A DNA stretch of 64,000 nt from Candidatus Thorarchaeota archaeon MP8T_1 (lineage in GTDB: Archaea > Asgardarchaeota > Thorarchaeia > Thorarchaeales > Thorarchaeaceae): positions 62,001-126,000 of the forward strand of contig PJER01000001.1 in assembly GCA_002825465.1 (NCBI GenBank), read 5' to 3'. Every line of letters begins with the position of its first letter. Position 1 is the stretch's first letter. Below are positions 35,575 through 44,172 of the stretch, piece after piece. Below the pieces are notes generated by a model. That model searched no databases, had not been told where the DNA came from, and saw nothing but the letters and a program-made list of their open reading frames with translations. The translations under genes were made by a program, and so were the position numbers.

Positions 35575-36372
35575 ATGAGAATAGCCGTTGGTCAGATGGA
35601 ACCGAAGCTTAACGATAAAGAGGAAAATGTTCTTCGTGTGCAAAACCTCTTGGAAGAGGCAAATGGAAAAGACGTGGAGGTACTAGTTCTCCCTGAACTC
35701 TGTAATTCGGGTTATGTCTTCCGAACATCTGAAGAAGCTCGGAACTCTGCAGAACAGATACCTAATGGTCCGATGTCAAACCTCCTGCAAGAATGGACAG
35801 AAAAAGACCGTCTTGTTGTTGCAGGCATTTGTGAACAATCTAAGGATGTTCTATACAATTCCGCCGCAGTATTCAGAGATGGTGAATATGTCTTGACATA
35901 TCGAAAAGTCCATCTCTTTCTTGATGAGGTCGACTGGTTCTCTCCAGGAAAGAAAGAGCCTCCCATTGTTGAGTATCATGGAGTCCAACTTGGAATTATG
36001 ATCTGTTTTGATTGGATTTTCCCAGAGATGACCAGAGTGTTAGCACTGAAAGGTGCGCAAGTTATCCTGCATCCAGCAAATCTAGTACTACCATACTGTC
36101 AAGATGCCATGATAACAAGATCCATTGAGAATAGAGTATTTACAGCGACTGCAAATAGAATTGGTACAGAGAGAGGTGTCAGCTTTTCAGGACTATCTCA
36201 AATAACTGATTTCAAAGGAAAGCGATTAATTCAGATGGATGCACAATCAGTTGGAATAGCTTCTGTAGAGATTGATCCAGAACTTGCGAAGGACAAATCA
36301 ATTACAAAACGGAACGATATTTTCAAAGACCGACAACCGGGAGTATACAGAAGAATCACTCAGGACGATTAA
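35575..36372 (+). CDS. Nitrilase/omega-amidase family hydrolase
   Basis: 265 residues. The catalytic triad of C-N hydrolases is present: Glu in LPELCNSGY (about 42), Lys in TYRKVHLF (about 112) and Cys in IMICFDWIFPE (about 146). It hydrolyses amides or nitriles in the cytoplasm. Next to MTA phosphorylase, an omega-amidase that deaminates 2-oxoglutaramate (the by-product of glutamine-dependent methionine salvage) is an attractive guess, though the family has many substrates. Its last 17 bases overlap the convergent MazG-like gene. Confidence 0.88.
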   Translation: MRIAVGQMEPKLNDKEENVLRVQNLLEEANGKDVEVLVLPELCNSGYVFRTSEEARNSAEQIPNGPMSNLLQEWTEKDRLVVAGICEQSKDVLYNSAAVFRDGEYVLTYRKVHLFLDEVDWFSPGKKEPPIVEYHGVQLGIMICFDWIFPEMTRVLALKGAQVILHPANLVLPYCQDAMITRSIENRVFTATANRIGTERGVSFSGLSQITDFKGKRLIQMDAQSVGIASVEIDPELAKDKSITKRNDIFKDRQPGVYRRITQDD

Positions 36373-36727
36373 ATCTGCTTGGAGCTTTGCTTTTCCAATA
36401 ATCAATCGGATACTTTTCACGATTCCGCTTCATCTTATCAAAAATTGCTTTAGTGGGGTCAATTCCACAGGTATCAGCAACGCGTAGAAGGTAGACCATG
36501 ACATCAGCTATTTCAGATGCAAGTTCTTCGCGAAACCGCTCATCTTTAAGAGCGTCAGCCACATCACTATGAGTCTTCCATTGGAATAATTCTAGCAGCT
36601 CACCAGCCTCGATTGACATCGAGATGGCTAGATTCATTGGGAGATTGTACTGGTCCCAATCCCTTTCTTTTACGAACTGTCTGATGACCTCAATAATCTC
36701 ATCAAGGGTCTGAGGGTGTTCGCCCAT
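36356..36727 (-). CDS. MazG-like nucleotide pyrophosphohydrolase
   Basis: 123 residues from ATG at 36727, with AAGGTGA five bases before it; the in-frame GTG at 36736 is an alternative. All-alpha NTP-PPase: MSIEAGELLELFQW (first ExxE pair) and ELASEIADVMVYLLR (second pair, ExxxD) form the magnesium site, and the C terminus carries KMKRNREKYP. The family hydrolyses (d)NTPs to monophosphates and cleans the nucleotide pool. It is closest in style to the short dCTPase/COG1694 group. It lies downstream of an unknown membrane protein gene on the same strand. Confidence 0.9.
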   Translation of the reverse strand: MGEHPQTLDEIIEVIRQFVKERDWDQYNLPMNLAISMSIEAGELLELFQWKTHSDVADALKDERFREELASEIADVMVYLLRVADTCGIDPTKAIFDKMKRNREKYPIDYWKSKAPSRFNRPE

Positions 36728-36741
36728 CAGAGTCACCTTGA

Positions 36742-37314
36742 CTAGCGTGCTTCTGGGTCAAGACTTCTTTGAATCATCCAGAGCATGTAGAGTGAGAAGA
36801 ATACTAGCATGAAGCATAGGAGTAATAGTGATTGATCCAATCCAGCTACTAAGCCAGTATTGTTGAGCATCCAACTAAGAGTATCAAGAATTCCAACTCC
36901 ACCCGCAGCTAAGATTACAATTATGTTAACAGGACCAGCCCATTTTAGTCGGTGAGTTCCTGCTCGATTCCAGGTGATAAGTGAGAAGACAATTCCAACA
37001 AGACACATTACAATGAGGAAAAAGATTCCAATGATACTGTAACGATGAGGAGCCCAAATTGAATCAGGAGTTAATAGAACAATTCCTAGACCAATAATGG
37101 TAATTAGAAATACTATAGGAGACCATGGATCGACAAGGAATTTCGCTAGGCCCGTAAGACCTTCAGTGTCATATGAACGGGCATCCTCAAATTCAATCTC
37201 TTCTTCTTCTTCTAAATCTTCTTCCAAGTCTTCATCTTCGACATCTTCATCGGGGAAGGTTGCATCTTCTTCAATATCTTCATCCTCGAAGAAAGTATCA
37301 TCGTTGCTATTCAT
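36742..37314 (-). CDS. Membrane protein with acidic N-terminal tail
   Basis: 190 residues. The first 45 residues are almost entirely Asp/Glu, and four hydrophobic helices follow (about 64-82, 94-118, 128-148, 157-178), with a short basic C terminus. The acidic tail should be cytoplasmic. No family recognised. It ends 14 bases before the MazG-like start (36727), so the two are probably co-transcribed. Confidence 0.7.
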   Translation of the reverse strand: MNSNDDTFFEDEDIEEDATFPDEDVEDEDLEEDLEEEEEIEFEDARSYDTEGLTGLAKFLVDPWSPIVFLITIIGLGIVLLTPDSIWAPHRYSIIGIFFLIVMCLVGIVFSLITWNRAGTHRLKWAGPVNIIVILAAGGVGILDTLSWMLNNTGLVAGLDQSLLLLCFMLVFFSLYMLWMIQRSLDPEAR

Positions 37315-37391
37315 TCGATTTTCCTCACTAATCGTATGGTTCAGGTGAGACGGACCTCGTTAAAATCCTTGTTGTCAGAGGAACTTCCAGG

Positions 37392-37399
37392 TTATAAAT
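37392..37399 (+). promoter_or_regulatory. TATA box for the TPR gene at 37434
   Basis: TTATAAAT 35-42 bases before ATG 37434. Predicted transcription start near 37420, which allows either ATG 37434 (short leader) or ATG 37467. Confidence 0.5.
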
Positions 37400-37433
37400 G
37401 ATGGAGCGAAAATAATAGGCATTTGACAGAACA

Positions 37434-38057
37434 ATGATTAAAACTATTTTCACCCGTGGTACAATCATGTCTTTAGATGGTCTCTCAGTCGAAGAATTAA
37501 TTGCAAAAGCGAGGACTTTACGGGCTCAAGGAATGAATAAGAAAGCAATTGATGCATTTCGACTTATTCTCAAAAAGCAGCCAGAGAACCTTGATGTTCT
37601 AAATGAGATGGGCTTAGCACATATTCACATTGGAGAGCAAATGGATGCAATCATTGTCTTTGATTTAGCAATAGATATTGCACCGACAGACTATAGAGGC
37701 CATTCAAACAAAGCAGAGGCATATCTGACAGTAGGTGATTTTGAATCAGCAAATACGACAGCAGATGCAGCTCTGAAGATAATACCAAATAATGCAGAGA
37801 TCTGGATAAAGAAAGCAAGAGCACTTGAGAGTCTTCTTCAAATTCAGGATGCAATAGATGCTTACAATGAAGCTCTAAAACATGATTCAGGAAATCCTGA
37901 GACCTGGAAAGCATTAGCACTTTGTTTAGATGCACAAGAGAAATGGGAAGCTGTAGCCAGAGCATATCGTATAGCAGCAAATCTACATGCCAAGCGCGGT
38001 GAGATGCAAGATGCTGAGAGCTGCGAAAAATTCGCAGAAATGGCTGAAAGGTCTTAA
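37434..38057 (+). CDS. TPR-repeat protein
   Basis: 207 residues (196 if ATG 37467 is used; MSLDGLSVEEL is the more conserved-looking start). About four to five TPR units cover nearly the whole protein, for example NEMGLAHIHIGEQMDAIIVF, NKAEAYLTVGDFESANTT and WKALALCLDAQEKWEAVARA. No signal peptide or membrane helix. It converges on the secreted phospholipase D-like gene with a hairpin between them. Its binding partner is unknown. Confidence 0.82.
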   Translation: MIKTIFTRGTIMSLDGLSVEELIAKARTLRAQGMNKKAIDAFRLILKKQPENLDVLNEMGLAHIHIGEQMDAIIVFDLAIDIAPTDYRGHSNKAEAYLTVGDFESANTTADAALKIIPNNAEIWIKKARALESLLQIQDAIDAYNEALKHDSGNPETWKALALCLDAQEKWEAVARAYRIAANLHAKRGEMQDAESCEKFAEMAERS

Positions 38058-38061
38058 TTTT

Positions 38062-38099
38062 AAAAAAAAAGAAGAGAAGGGTCCATAGTTGAACCCTTC
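38062..38099 (-). terminator. Hairpin plus T-tract terminator
   Basis: GAAGGGT (38076-38082) pairs with ACCCTTC (38093-38099), extended by two weaker pairs. On the minus strand TCTTC and nine T follow (38070-38062). It terminates the phospholipase D-like gene; the same stem could also end the convergent TPR transcript. Confidence 0.7.
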
Positions 38100-38113
38100 A
38101 GACTCAATAGGAT

Positions 38114-39775
38114 TTATCGTCTTTTCTTAATGCAAAGACCAGCTATTGCGGCAACAACTGCAATTGCGATGTATGGTAGCAATTGAATGATTAGAGCATT
38201 GGTATCTTCTGTTGGCGTTGTAGGTGTTGTAGGTGCGGTTGATGTAGGTGTGGTAGGAGATGCAATCGAATCTCGTACTGGGATTACAATTTCAAGACTA
38301 CTCGACCATTCAGAGGATGAATAAACATATGCTTTCACGGTAATGTTTGTACCATCAGACTGAGGACCAATTTCATAGAAATAATTCTCTGGATCTAATT
38401 CTGAAGAATCAAAAACATTCGAAGTTATAGTGTAATTGGTCCAAGATCCACTATTAATTTTAACACTAAGTTTCACTTCATCAACACTATTGTAATATTC
38501 ATGAGCATATACTGTCACATTAATAGTGGAAGAGCTAGTAGGGATATGAGGATACCAACCTACATTCACATAGTCGGGAGTATCATACCCAGCAATTCCC
38601 CAATCATAATCGAATACCGATTGATACCAGGCACCTACACCCTCGTGTTCAACAACTACTCCTGCCTCTCTATTTTCTGAAATACTCTCTTCACTCCAGT
38701 TAATACTGCAAATTAATACCATTCGACCATCTGCAATGAATGCTTTATTGTGAAGTTGTGCGAAGAATCGAGTATCCATCCAGTATACAGGAATATTATA
38801 CTCTGCAAATACTTGACTGACTTCATCGTTATCATTCTCTCCTTCGTTCATGATAATCCGAACAGTCACTCCACGTTGTTTAGCCGCAACAATTGCATCA
38901 AGAAGCTCATCAACAACAGTTGAGCTGTTACTTACATAAGGTATTTCGATATCCAGAGTTGCTTGAGCGCTATTAATGACCCAAAGCATTGCTTCAAGAC
39001 TTGTGTCAGGGCTGAATACTGGTGTAACCTTCATCTGACCAGAGAATTGTTCAGAGTAATTGAAAACTCGTGGGTAGTACGTTTGGCTAAGTGTGCCCCA
39101 TTCCAAGACAGTACCCGTTCCATCTACACCTTCATTGTAATCAGAACCTATTTGCCAATCATGATCAAACACATCTCTGTAATATTGCGTGACTACTTCA
39201 TCAGTCATTGCAATATTGAACTCACGATTCCCCTCGTAGTTCTTCAGATGGAATCCTCCAGAAGTTCCCGATTGCCAATCATTCAGTGGAACACTTGGTT
39301 TAGCCCAATTACCAGCTTGCACTATAGTTGTATCGTTATCTATGATAACAAATTTCTGATGTGAAAATGTGAAAGTATCTGAAGTCCATCTTACAGGTAT
39401 TCCGACTTGAGTAAGATTCCACATAGTATAGGTGTTGTAATCACCTAGACTCACAACACGTTCACTAATCATCACCTTGATGTCAATTGAAGGGTTATCG
39501 TTATGAATCTCATGAATTAGATCCAGAAGGCCAGGACTTGTGAACTGATATACTTCAACATAGATACTCTCCGTAGCACTTCTTAGAAACTTGGTCAGAG
39601 TTTCATTCGAATAATCAGGTCCAACAAATGTTGTAACATTCATGTTCCTATCGAAGGTCTGCAATGTAAATTGAGCAGGTTCATAGGATTCAATAGGGAC
39701 ATTTGGTGTTGCAACAGAAATTGTCGGAAGTGTTAACAAACTAATTATGATTAGAACTGCATAGCGACGCAACAA
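38114..39775 (-). CDS. Surface-anchored phospholipase D-like protein
   Basis: 553 residues. Signal peptide (about 1-22), then a PLD fold with two catalytic HKD motifs: HQKFVIID (about 139-146) and LHNKAFIAD in the second half, each followed by an Asn/Ser-containing strand (GNWA, SINWSEES). A beta-rich domain follows, then a Thr/Pro stalk (TTPTSTAPTTPTTPTE-like), one transmembrane helix and KKRR. The active site is predicted outside the cell. PLD-family enzymes attack phosphodiesters in phospholipids or nucleic acids. An extracellular nuclease for scavenging DNA and a phospholipase are both possible. Confidence 0.87.
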   Translation of the reverse strand: MLRRYAVLIIISLLTLPTISVATPNVPIESYEPAQFTLQTFDRNMNVTTFVGPDYSNETLTKFLRSATESIYVEVYQFTSPGLLDLIHEIHNDNPSIDIKVMISERVVSLGDYNTYTMWNLTQVGIPVRWTSDTFTFSHQKFVIIDNDTTIVQAGNWAKPSVPLNDWQSGTSGGFHLKNYEGNREFNIAMTDEVVTQYYRDVFDHDWQIGSDYNEGVDGTGTVLEWGTLSQTYYPRVFNYSEQFSGQMKVTPVFSPDTSLEAMLWVINSAQATLDIEIPYVSNSSTVVDELLDAIVAAKQRGVTVRIIMNEGENDNDEVSQVFAEYNIPVYWMDTRFFAQLHNKAFIADGRMVLICSINWSEESISENREAGVVVEHEGVGAWYQSVFDYDWGIAGYDTPDYVNVGWYPHIPTSSSTINVTVYAHEYYNSVDEVKLSVKINSGSWTNYTITSNVFDSSELDPENYFYEIGPQSDGTNITVKAYVYSSSEWSSSLEIVIPVRDSIASPTTPTSTAPTTPTTPTEDTNALIIQLLPYIAIAVVAAIAGLCIKKRR

Positions 39776-39854
39776 TTCTCACTCTCCATTAGAAGTACCA
39801 TTACACTATGACTTATGAGTCGTTTGATGAGTGATAAAGTTAGAGGTAGTTGAA

Positions 39855-40133
39855 TTGGCAGACATAAAGATCTATTATGATGTTCCAATAGACATGAAAT
39901 CTAAAATCCTAGATTCACTAAAAGCAGATTTTAACCTGGATGCAATGGAAGATGAAGATTACATATCCATTCGTGGAGAAGAGGGAACTGGTATTGAAGC
40001 TATTAGACTGCGACTTGAGAGAGAAGAGATTAGTGTCCTGGTTGTTCTAACTGATGATTCATTGATCGAAAAGTTCAACTCTATTCTGGGACAGCCAAAG
40101 AAAATCAAGGGTCAAAAATCATTACCAGTATAA
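39855..40133 (+). CDS. Small unknown protein
   Basis: 92 residues from TTG at 39855, which has GAGGT eight bases upstream; GTG at 39831 is an alternative. The pattern is strand-helix-strand (IKIYYDVPIDMKSKILDSL, DEDYISIRGEE, ISVLVVLTDDSLIEKF), suggesting a small alpha-beta fold. No family recognised. It converges on the ferredoxin gene across a region with three hairpins. Confidence 0.6.
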   Translation: MADIKIYYDVPIDMKSKILDSLKADFNLDAMEDEDYISIRGEEGTGIEAIRLRLEREEISVLVVLTDDSLIEKFNSILGQPKKIKGQKSLPV

Positions 40134-40160
40134 TGGAAAGAGGAAAAGAAAGAATTCACT

Positions 40161-40231
40161 GACAGGAACGCAGATGCGCTCCTGTCGTAGCACAACTCAC
40201 TCGAAAGTGAGTTTCAGTTGTTCGACTGAAA
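40161..40231. other. Cluster of three consecutive hairpins between convergent genes
   Basis: Hairpin 1: 40161-40171 with 40176-40186, one mismatch, AGAT loop. Hairpin 2: perfect 8 bp, 40194-40201 with 40206-40213, CGAA tetraloop. Hairpin 3: 40212-40218 with 40225-40231, 6-base loop, sharing two bases with hairpin 2. It could be a two-way terminator or a short structured RNA. Confidence 0.55.
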
Positions 40232-40232
40232 T

Positions 40233-40415
40233 TTATGCTTCCTCGATTGCGCCTTCAGGGCACGAATCAACACAAGCATAGCATTCAGTGCATTCATCTG
40301 CGCGAGCTTCTTGGTAGACTGCCTTGTCATTGACCACATATAATGTGGGATCAACTGGACATACATCAGCACAAGTGCCGCACGCTGTACAAGCATCTGT
40401 TACTTTCCAGATCAT
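40233..40415 (-). CDS. Two-[4Fe-4S] ferredoxin
   Basis: 60 residues from ATG at 40415. Two clusters: CTACGTCADVCPVDP (first CxxCxxCxxxCP) and CTECYACVDSCPEGA (second). A small cytoplasmic electron carrier for enzymes such as oxidoreductases of 2-oxoacids or aldehydes. A TATA box (AGTATAAAG, 40438-40446) lies 23-31 bases before this ATG, so the transcript is probably leaderless, and the in-frame GTG at 40424 is less likely. Confidence 0.93.
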   Translation of the reverse strand: MIWKVTDACTACGTCADVCPVDPTLYVVNDKAVYQEARADECTECYACVDSCPEGAIEEA

Positions 40416-40437
40416 TTGAACCACTTCTTTTTTTGGT

Positions 40438-40446
40438 CTTTATACT
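40438..40446 (-). promoter_or_regulatory. TATA box for the ferredoxin gene
   Basis: AGTATAAAG on the minus strand, 23-31 bases before ATG 40415. This spacing is what is expected for leaderless archaeal transcripts. Confidence 0.55.
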
Positions 40447-40560
40447 CAAGACCGATGTTGCAGACCGCCACTAATGCCCATTTAAACTGTCTGATTTGGT
40501 GTGATTTCTAGATTTCAAAGCTTCCTGAAGTAATTTCACAACCTTCAAAAGATATCCAAA

Positions 40561-41955
40561 GTGACGCCTGAAGATACAGAATCATTGAATTTATCGGACT
40601 TATGGTCGTTGATTCCTATGGTAGTTACTCCAGATGATGCACATGGTGACGAGCGATTCGATCGTCGTCTTGGTCTCTTTGGAGCATTATCAATTGGACT
40701 TGGTGCAATGCTTGGTGGCGGCATCTATGTCATTTCAGGAGTCGCTGCTGGAATGATAGGACCTGCTTTGGTCTTAGCATATCTCACTACAGGGCTTCTC
40801 ACAATCTTCACAGCCATAAATTATGCAGAATTAGCATGCTCGATTCCAAAACAAGGGGGAGGGTATACATTTGTCCATGATACGATTGGGGGATTTCCAG
40901 CCTTTCTCACAGGTTGGTTCCTCTTTATTGGAAATGTCGTCGCCTGCGGATTGTATGCGTTAGCTGTGGCACACACTATTGGAGTCTTTATACCTGACAT
41001 TTCCCCAATTACTCTTGGAATTATCGCTATTGTAATCATTATCATTGCATTCATCACAAATTATGTCAGCCTGAAAGGAGTCTCTGGAGTCTTAGGTATC
41101 CTTAACATCACACAATCCATGGTTCTTTTTTCTTTCATTTTGATTGGATTGTTTTTTGTGAAACCTGAAAACATATCTCTTGTACATCCAGGTCTTAGCA
41201 TCTTTAGCTTTCTAGGAACTGTTTCATTCATCTATATCTCCTTTGTTGGATTCGAGTTAATTTCCACTGCATCTGAAGAAATCAAAGAACCAGCCAGAAA
41301 CATACCAAGGGCAATAATGTTGACACTCCTCATTGCGACATTAATCTACATGGCGGCTGCATTGGTATTAGTGGGAGTAGCTCCATATACCAATATTGCA
41401 GATTCCTATGTTCCTATATCTGTGACCTATGAAATTATACTGGGTCCAGTAGCATTCTATTTTGCATTAGCGGGTATGGCTGCATCAAATTATGCTGCAT
41501 TGAATGCAACATTTCTCGCCACTGCCCGAATTGCATATTCAATGGGTCGCGATCGATACTTTCCTACAATCCTAGAAAGTGTCAGTAAAAAGAGAAAGAC
41601 ACCAATACCTGCACTCATCTTTACTCTAATTCTTGTCATCCTTTTTGCATCTTCAGGTAATGTAGATCTAGTTGCGCATCTATCAGATTTCACCTATTTA
41701 GTTGGTCTCTCAATCGTTAATTTTTCAGTCATAATTCTTCGAAGAAAAGGGCTTAGTGTTCCTGGAACTTTCAAGGCACCATTCTTTCCAGCAATTCCAA
41801 TAATCGGTGTTATTACGTGTTTTATGCTTGTACCAACACTGGATATCTTTGCATTGCAGCTAGGACTAATAGTGACCATAATTGGATTGATTATTTTTCT
41901 ATTATATGGATGGAATAGGAATAGAAACCATGTAAAAATAGCAATTAATGAATAA
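40561..41955 (+). CDS. APC-family amino-acid permease
   Basis: 464 residues with about 12 hydrophobic helices. The first helix contains the unwound substrate-site motif GAMLGGGIYVISG (about residues 48-60), and helix 6 has the typical FVGFELISTASEEIKEPARNIPR. These mark the amino acid-polyamine-organocation family. It imports or exchanges an amino acid across the membrane. The start is GTG at 40561 with no obvious better choice. An Lrp-type ligand-sensing protein is encoded just downstream on the opposite strand, suggestive of an amino-acid link. Confidence 0.9.
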   Translation: MTPEDTESLNLSDLWSLIPMVVTPDDAHGDERFDRRLGLFGALSIGLGAMLGGGIYVISGVAAGMIGPALVLAYLTTGLLTIFTAINYAELACSIPKQGGGYTFVHDTIGGFPAFLTGWFLFIGNVVACGLYALAVAHTIGVFIPDISPITLGIIAIVIIIIAFITNYVSLKGVSGVLGILNITQSMVLFSFILIGLFFVKPENISLVHPGLSIFSFLGTVSFIYISFVGFELISTASEEIKEPARNIPRAIMLTLLIATLIYMAAALVLVGVAPYTNIADSYVPISVTYEIILGPVAFYFALAGMAASNYAALNATFLATARIAYSMGRDRYFPTILESVSKKRKTPIPALIFTLILVILFASSGNVDLVAHLSDFTYLVGLSIVNFSVIILRRKGLSVPGTFKAPFFPAIPIIGVITCFMLVPTLDIFALQLGLIVTIIGLIIFLLYGWNRNRNHVKIAINE

Positions 41956-41988
41956 TTAAGACTGAATTTGAAGGCAGTCAAAACGGAT

Positions 41989-42225
41989 TCACGAATCAAC
42001 GGTTATGAAGGAAGAGAAATCCTCAGCTAATGGAATTGCAGCTATCTTTTCAATCAGCATACGGTAACCATCTAGATCATCAACCTGAACCATTGCGATG
42101 ATATCATAGGGACCACTCTCAACTGTACATACATGAGTGACTTCCTTGAATTGTTTCAACATGGTGTGCATTTCCTTTACATGTTTGGGTAATGTATTGA
42201 CCACCAAGAACACTCTTACAGCCAT
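41989..42225 (-). CDS. Stand-alone Lrp/AsnC ligand-binding (RAM) domain protein
   Basis: 78 residues, with the alpha-beta sandwich of the Lrp effector domain and no DNA-binding HTH. Characteristic pattern: FLVVNTLPKHVKEMHTMLKQ, VCTVESGPYDIIAMVQVDD, then a C-terminal strand. Such single-domain proteins bind amino acids and can form mixed oligomers with full-length Lrp regulators. GAGGGAT upstream of the ATG supports the start. Neighbour to an amino-acid permease. Confidence 0.88.
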   Translation of the reverse strand: MAVRVFLVVNTLPKHVKEMHTMLKQFKEVTHVCTVESGPYDIIAMVQVDDLDGYRMLIEKIAAIPLAEDFSSFITVDS

Positions 42226-42300
42226 TTAGATATCCCTCATAGATTGATTACAGGAATATGAGAAACAGAGTACTATTTCATTCTACCGCCGGATATAAAA

Positions 42301-44112
42301 TTAAGAAGAATGTTCCTCATCAAGCCATTTTCTTAGAATTTCTGCTGATCTTTTTGTCATTCCTTCGACACTAGCAAGCTCTTCAATATCTGCTTTTTTT
42401 ACTCCATCAAAACTTCCAAATTTCTCAAGTAGAGCTTTTCTACGCTTTTGGCCTATTCCAGGGGCTTCTTCAAGAATAGACCCGCTAAATCGCTTTTCAC
42501 GGAGCTTGTGGTGATACCTCTGGGCGAATCTATGGGCTTCATCCCGAATGTTCTGAATGAGTCGGAGTCCATCTGATCCAATATCTAGTATCACACCATC
42601 CAGATTATCTCGTGTGAAAATACGTTCTTCTCGTTTAGCGACTGCAGCAAGCGGGACATATTCTAATCCCAATTCTTTCAAAGCATCTAATGCTACATTG
42701 AATTGTCCTTTTCCCCCATCTATCAAAATTAAATCAGGGAGTGAATGCCCTTGCTCAAGGACACCATAATACCTACGATAAACAACCTCATGCATCATTG
42801 CATAATCATCGGGGGTTTCCTTGACCCGAACCTTGAACATTCGATATCGCTTGTTTGCGGGTTCACCATTAATGAAAACTACACAGGAACCTGTTGGGTC
42901 AGTCCCTTGGATATTGGCTATATCAAATCCTTCAATATGCATTGGAGCTTGAGAGAGACCCAGTGCCACCTTCAATTCTTTTACTCCTTCATCTACAATC
43001 TCTTCCTCACTTTCACCAAGAATCAGCATTTTTCTTAGAGCACGATGAGCGTTTTTATTTGCCATCTCCACAAGGTCGCGAGTTCGTGTATCCGAAGCTT
43101 TTGATATCTTTACATCATGGCCATTTGTTTCACTCAACCATGAGCCCAAGTCTTTCATATCAGGGATGGTACATGGAATAATGATTTCATCAGGAAGACG
43201 TGGAAGTTCAAAATAGAACTGCTCGATGAACGCTGTAAGTACATCAGCATCTTTCACATCCAAGTCAACTTCAAAGTAGAAATTATCCTGACCAATCAAG
43301 CGTCCATTCCGAACAATCAACATCTCAATTAATGCAGCTTGCTCAGTTCGAGAGATTCCGAGTATATCTCGATTCGCACCTTCAAACTGTACAACTTTTT
43401 GACGACTCATTATAATCTCAATATCCGTGAGTCTATCACGTAGTTCTGCAGCTTTCTCGAACTCCATATTTTCAGAGGCAGTCTGCATGTGTTCTTCTAT
43501 GAAACTGGTCAAGTCTTCTGTTCGCCCATCTAGATACATACACATCTGTTTAACAAGAAAACAATACTCTTCACTGGAAATGTAATTTTGACAAGGCCCT
43601 GAACATCTATCGAGATGATAGTCCATACATGCACGTTTCATCTTCTCTGGTTCTTTACACATGGCGACAGGAATGAGTTTACGAATAGTATCCATGAACC
43701 GCTCAAGTCGCTTAGTACTTCCATATGGACCAAAATAGATCGCACCGTCTTTCTCTGCATCTCTAGTGATCTCGAAAGTTGGAATCTTATCAGTTCGGTC
43801 AACCCTAATCCATGCATGACGTCTGTCATCCTTCAACGCAATATTGTATCGAGGTTGATGCTTTTTGATTAGTGTCTGTTCTAAAACAAGTGCCTCACGT
43901 TCAGTATTGGTGATAATAGTTTCTAGGTCAACTGCTCTTTGCATCATTTCCCACGTTCTACGATAGAGACCACGTTTTCTCAAGTAAGACCCAACACGAC
44001 GCCTCAACATCTTGGCCTTACCAATGTAGAGGATAGTGCCTTTCTCGTCTTTCCAGAGATAGACTCCTGGCTGGTCTGGCAGATCCCGTACTAGTTTGGT
44101 CAAGTCTGACAT
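42301..44112 (-). CDS. uvrC: UvrC, excision nuclease subunit C
   Basis: 603 residues, full length. Order: N-terminal GIY-YIG nuclease (GVYLWKDEKGTILYIGKAK, about 16-34), Cys-rich zone RACMDYHLDRCSGPC (about 164-178), UVR domain NMEFEKAAELRDRL (about 215-228) that binds UvrB, a C-terminal RNase H-like nuclease (FDIANIQG; LILIDGGKGQ), and tandem helix-hairpin-helix (APGIGQKRRKALLEKFG). It makes the 3' and 5' incisions around a lesion held by UvrB. It is separated from the uvrBA operon by two unrelated genes but lies on the same strand. Confidence 0.97.
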   Translation of the reverse strand: MSDLTKLVRDLPDQPGVYLWKDEKGTILYIGKAKMLRRRVGSYLRKRGLYRRTWEMMQRAVDLETIITNTEREALVLEQTLIKKHQPRYNIALKDDRRHAWIRVDRTDKIPTFEITRDAEKDGAIYFGPYGSTKRLERFMDTIRKLIPVAMCKEPEKMKRACMDYHLDRCSGPCQNYISSEEYCFLVKQMCMYLDGRTEDLTSFIEEHMQTASENMEFEKAAELRDRLTDIEIIMSRQKVVQFEGANRDILGISRTEQAALIEMLIVRNGRLIGQDNFYFEVDLDVKDADVLTAFIEQFYFELPRLPDEIIIPCTIPDMKDLGSWLSETNGHDVKISKASDTRTRDLVEMANKNAHRALRKMLILGESEEEIVDEGVKELKVALGLSQAPMHIEGFDIANIQGTDPTGSCVVFINGEPANKRYRMFKVRVKETPDDYAMMHEVVYRRYYGVLEQGHSLPDLILIDGGKGQFNVALDALKELGLEYVPLAAVAKREERIFTRDNLDGVILDIGSDGLRLIQNIRDEAHRFAQRYHHKLREKRFSGSILEEAPGIGQKRRKALLEKFGSFDGVKKADIEELASVEGMTKRSAEILRKWLDEEHSS

Positions 44113-44172
44113 CTATATTCAAGAGTTTCATCTGTATTTGAGCTACTAAAACTTCTTGGGTCTGGTGTAAGA

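Noticed and set aside
36742..37314. The strongly acidic N terminus of the membrane protein looked like a sign of a salt-loving host.
   Set aside because: Other proteins in the window are not acidic and the base composition is not that of haloarchaea; it is a local low-complexity tail.
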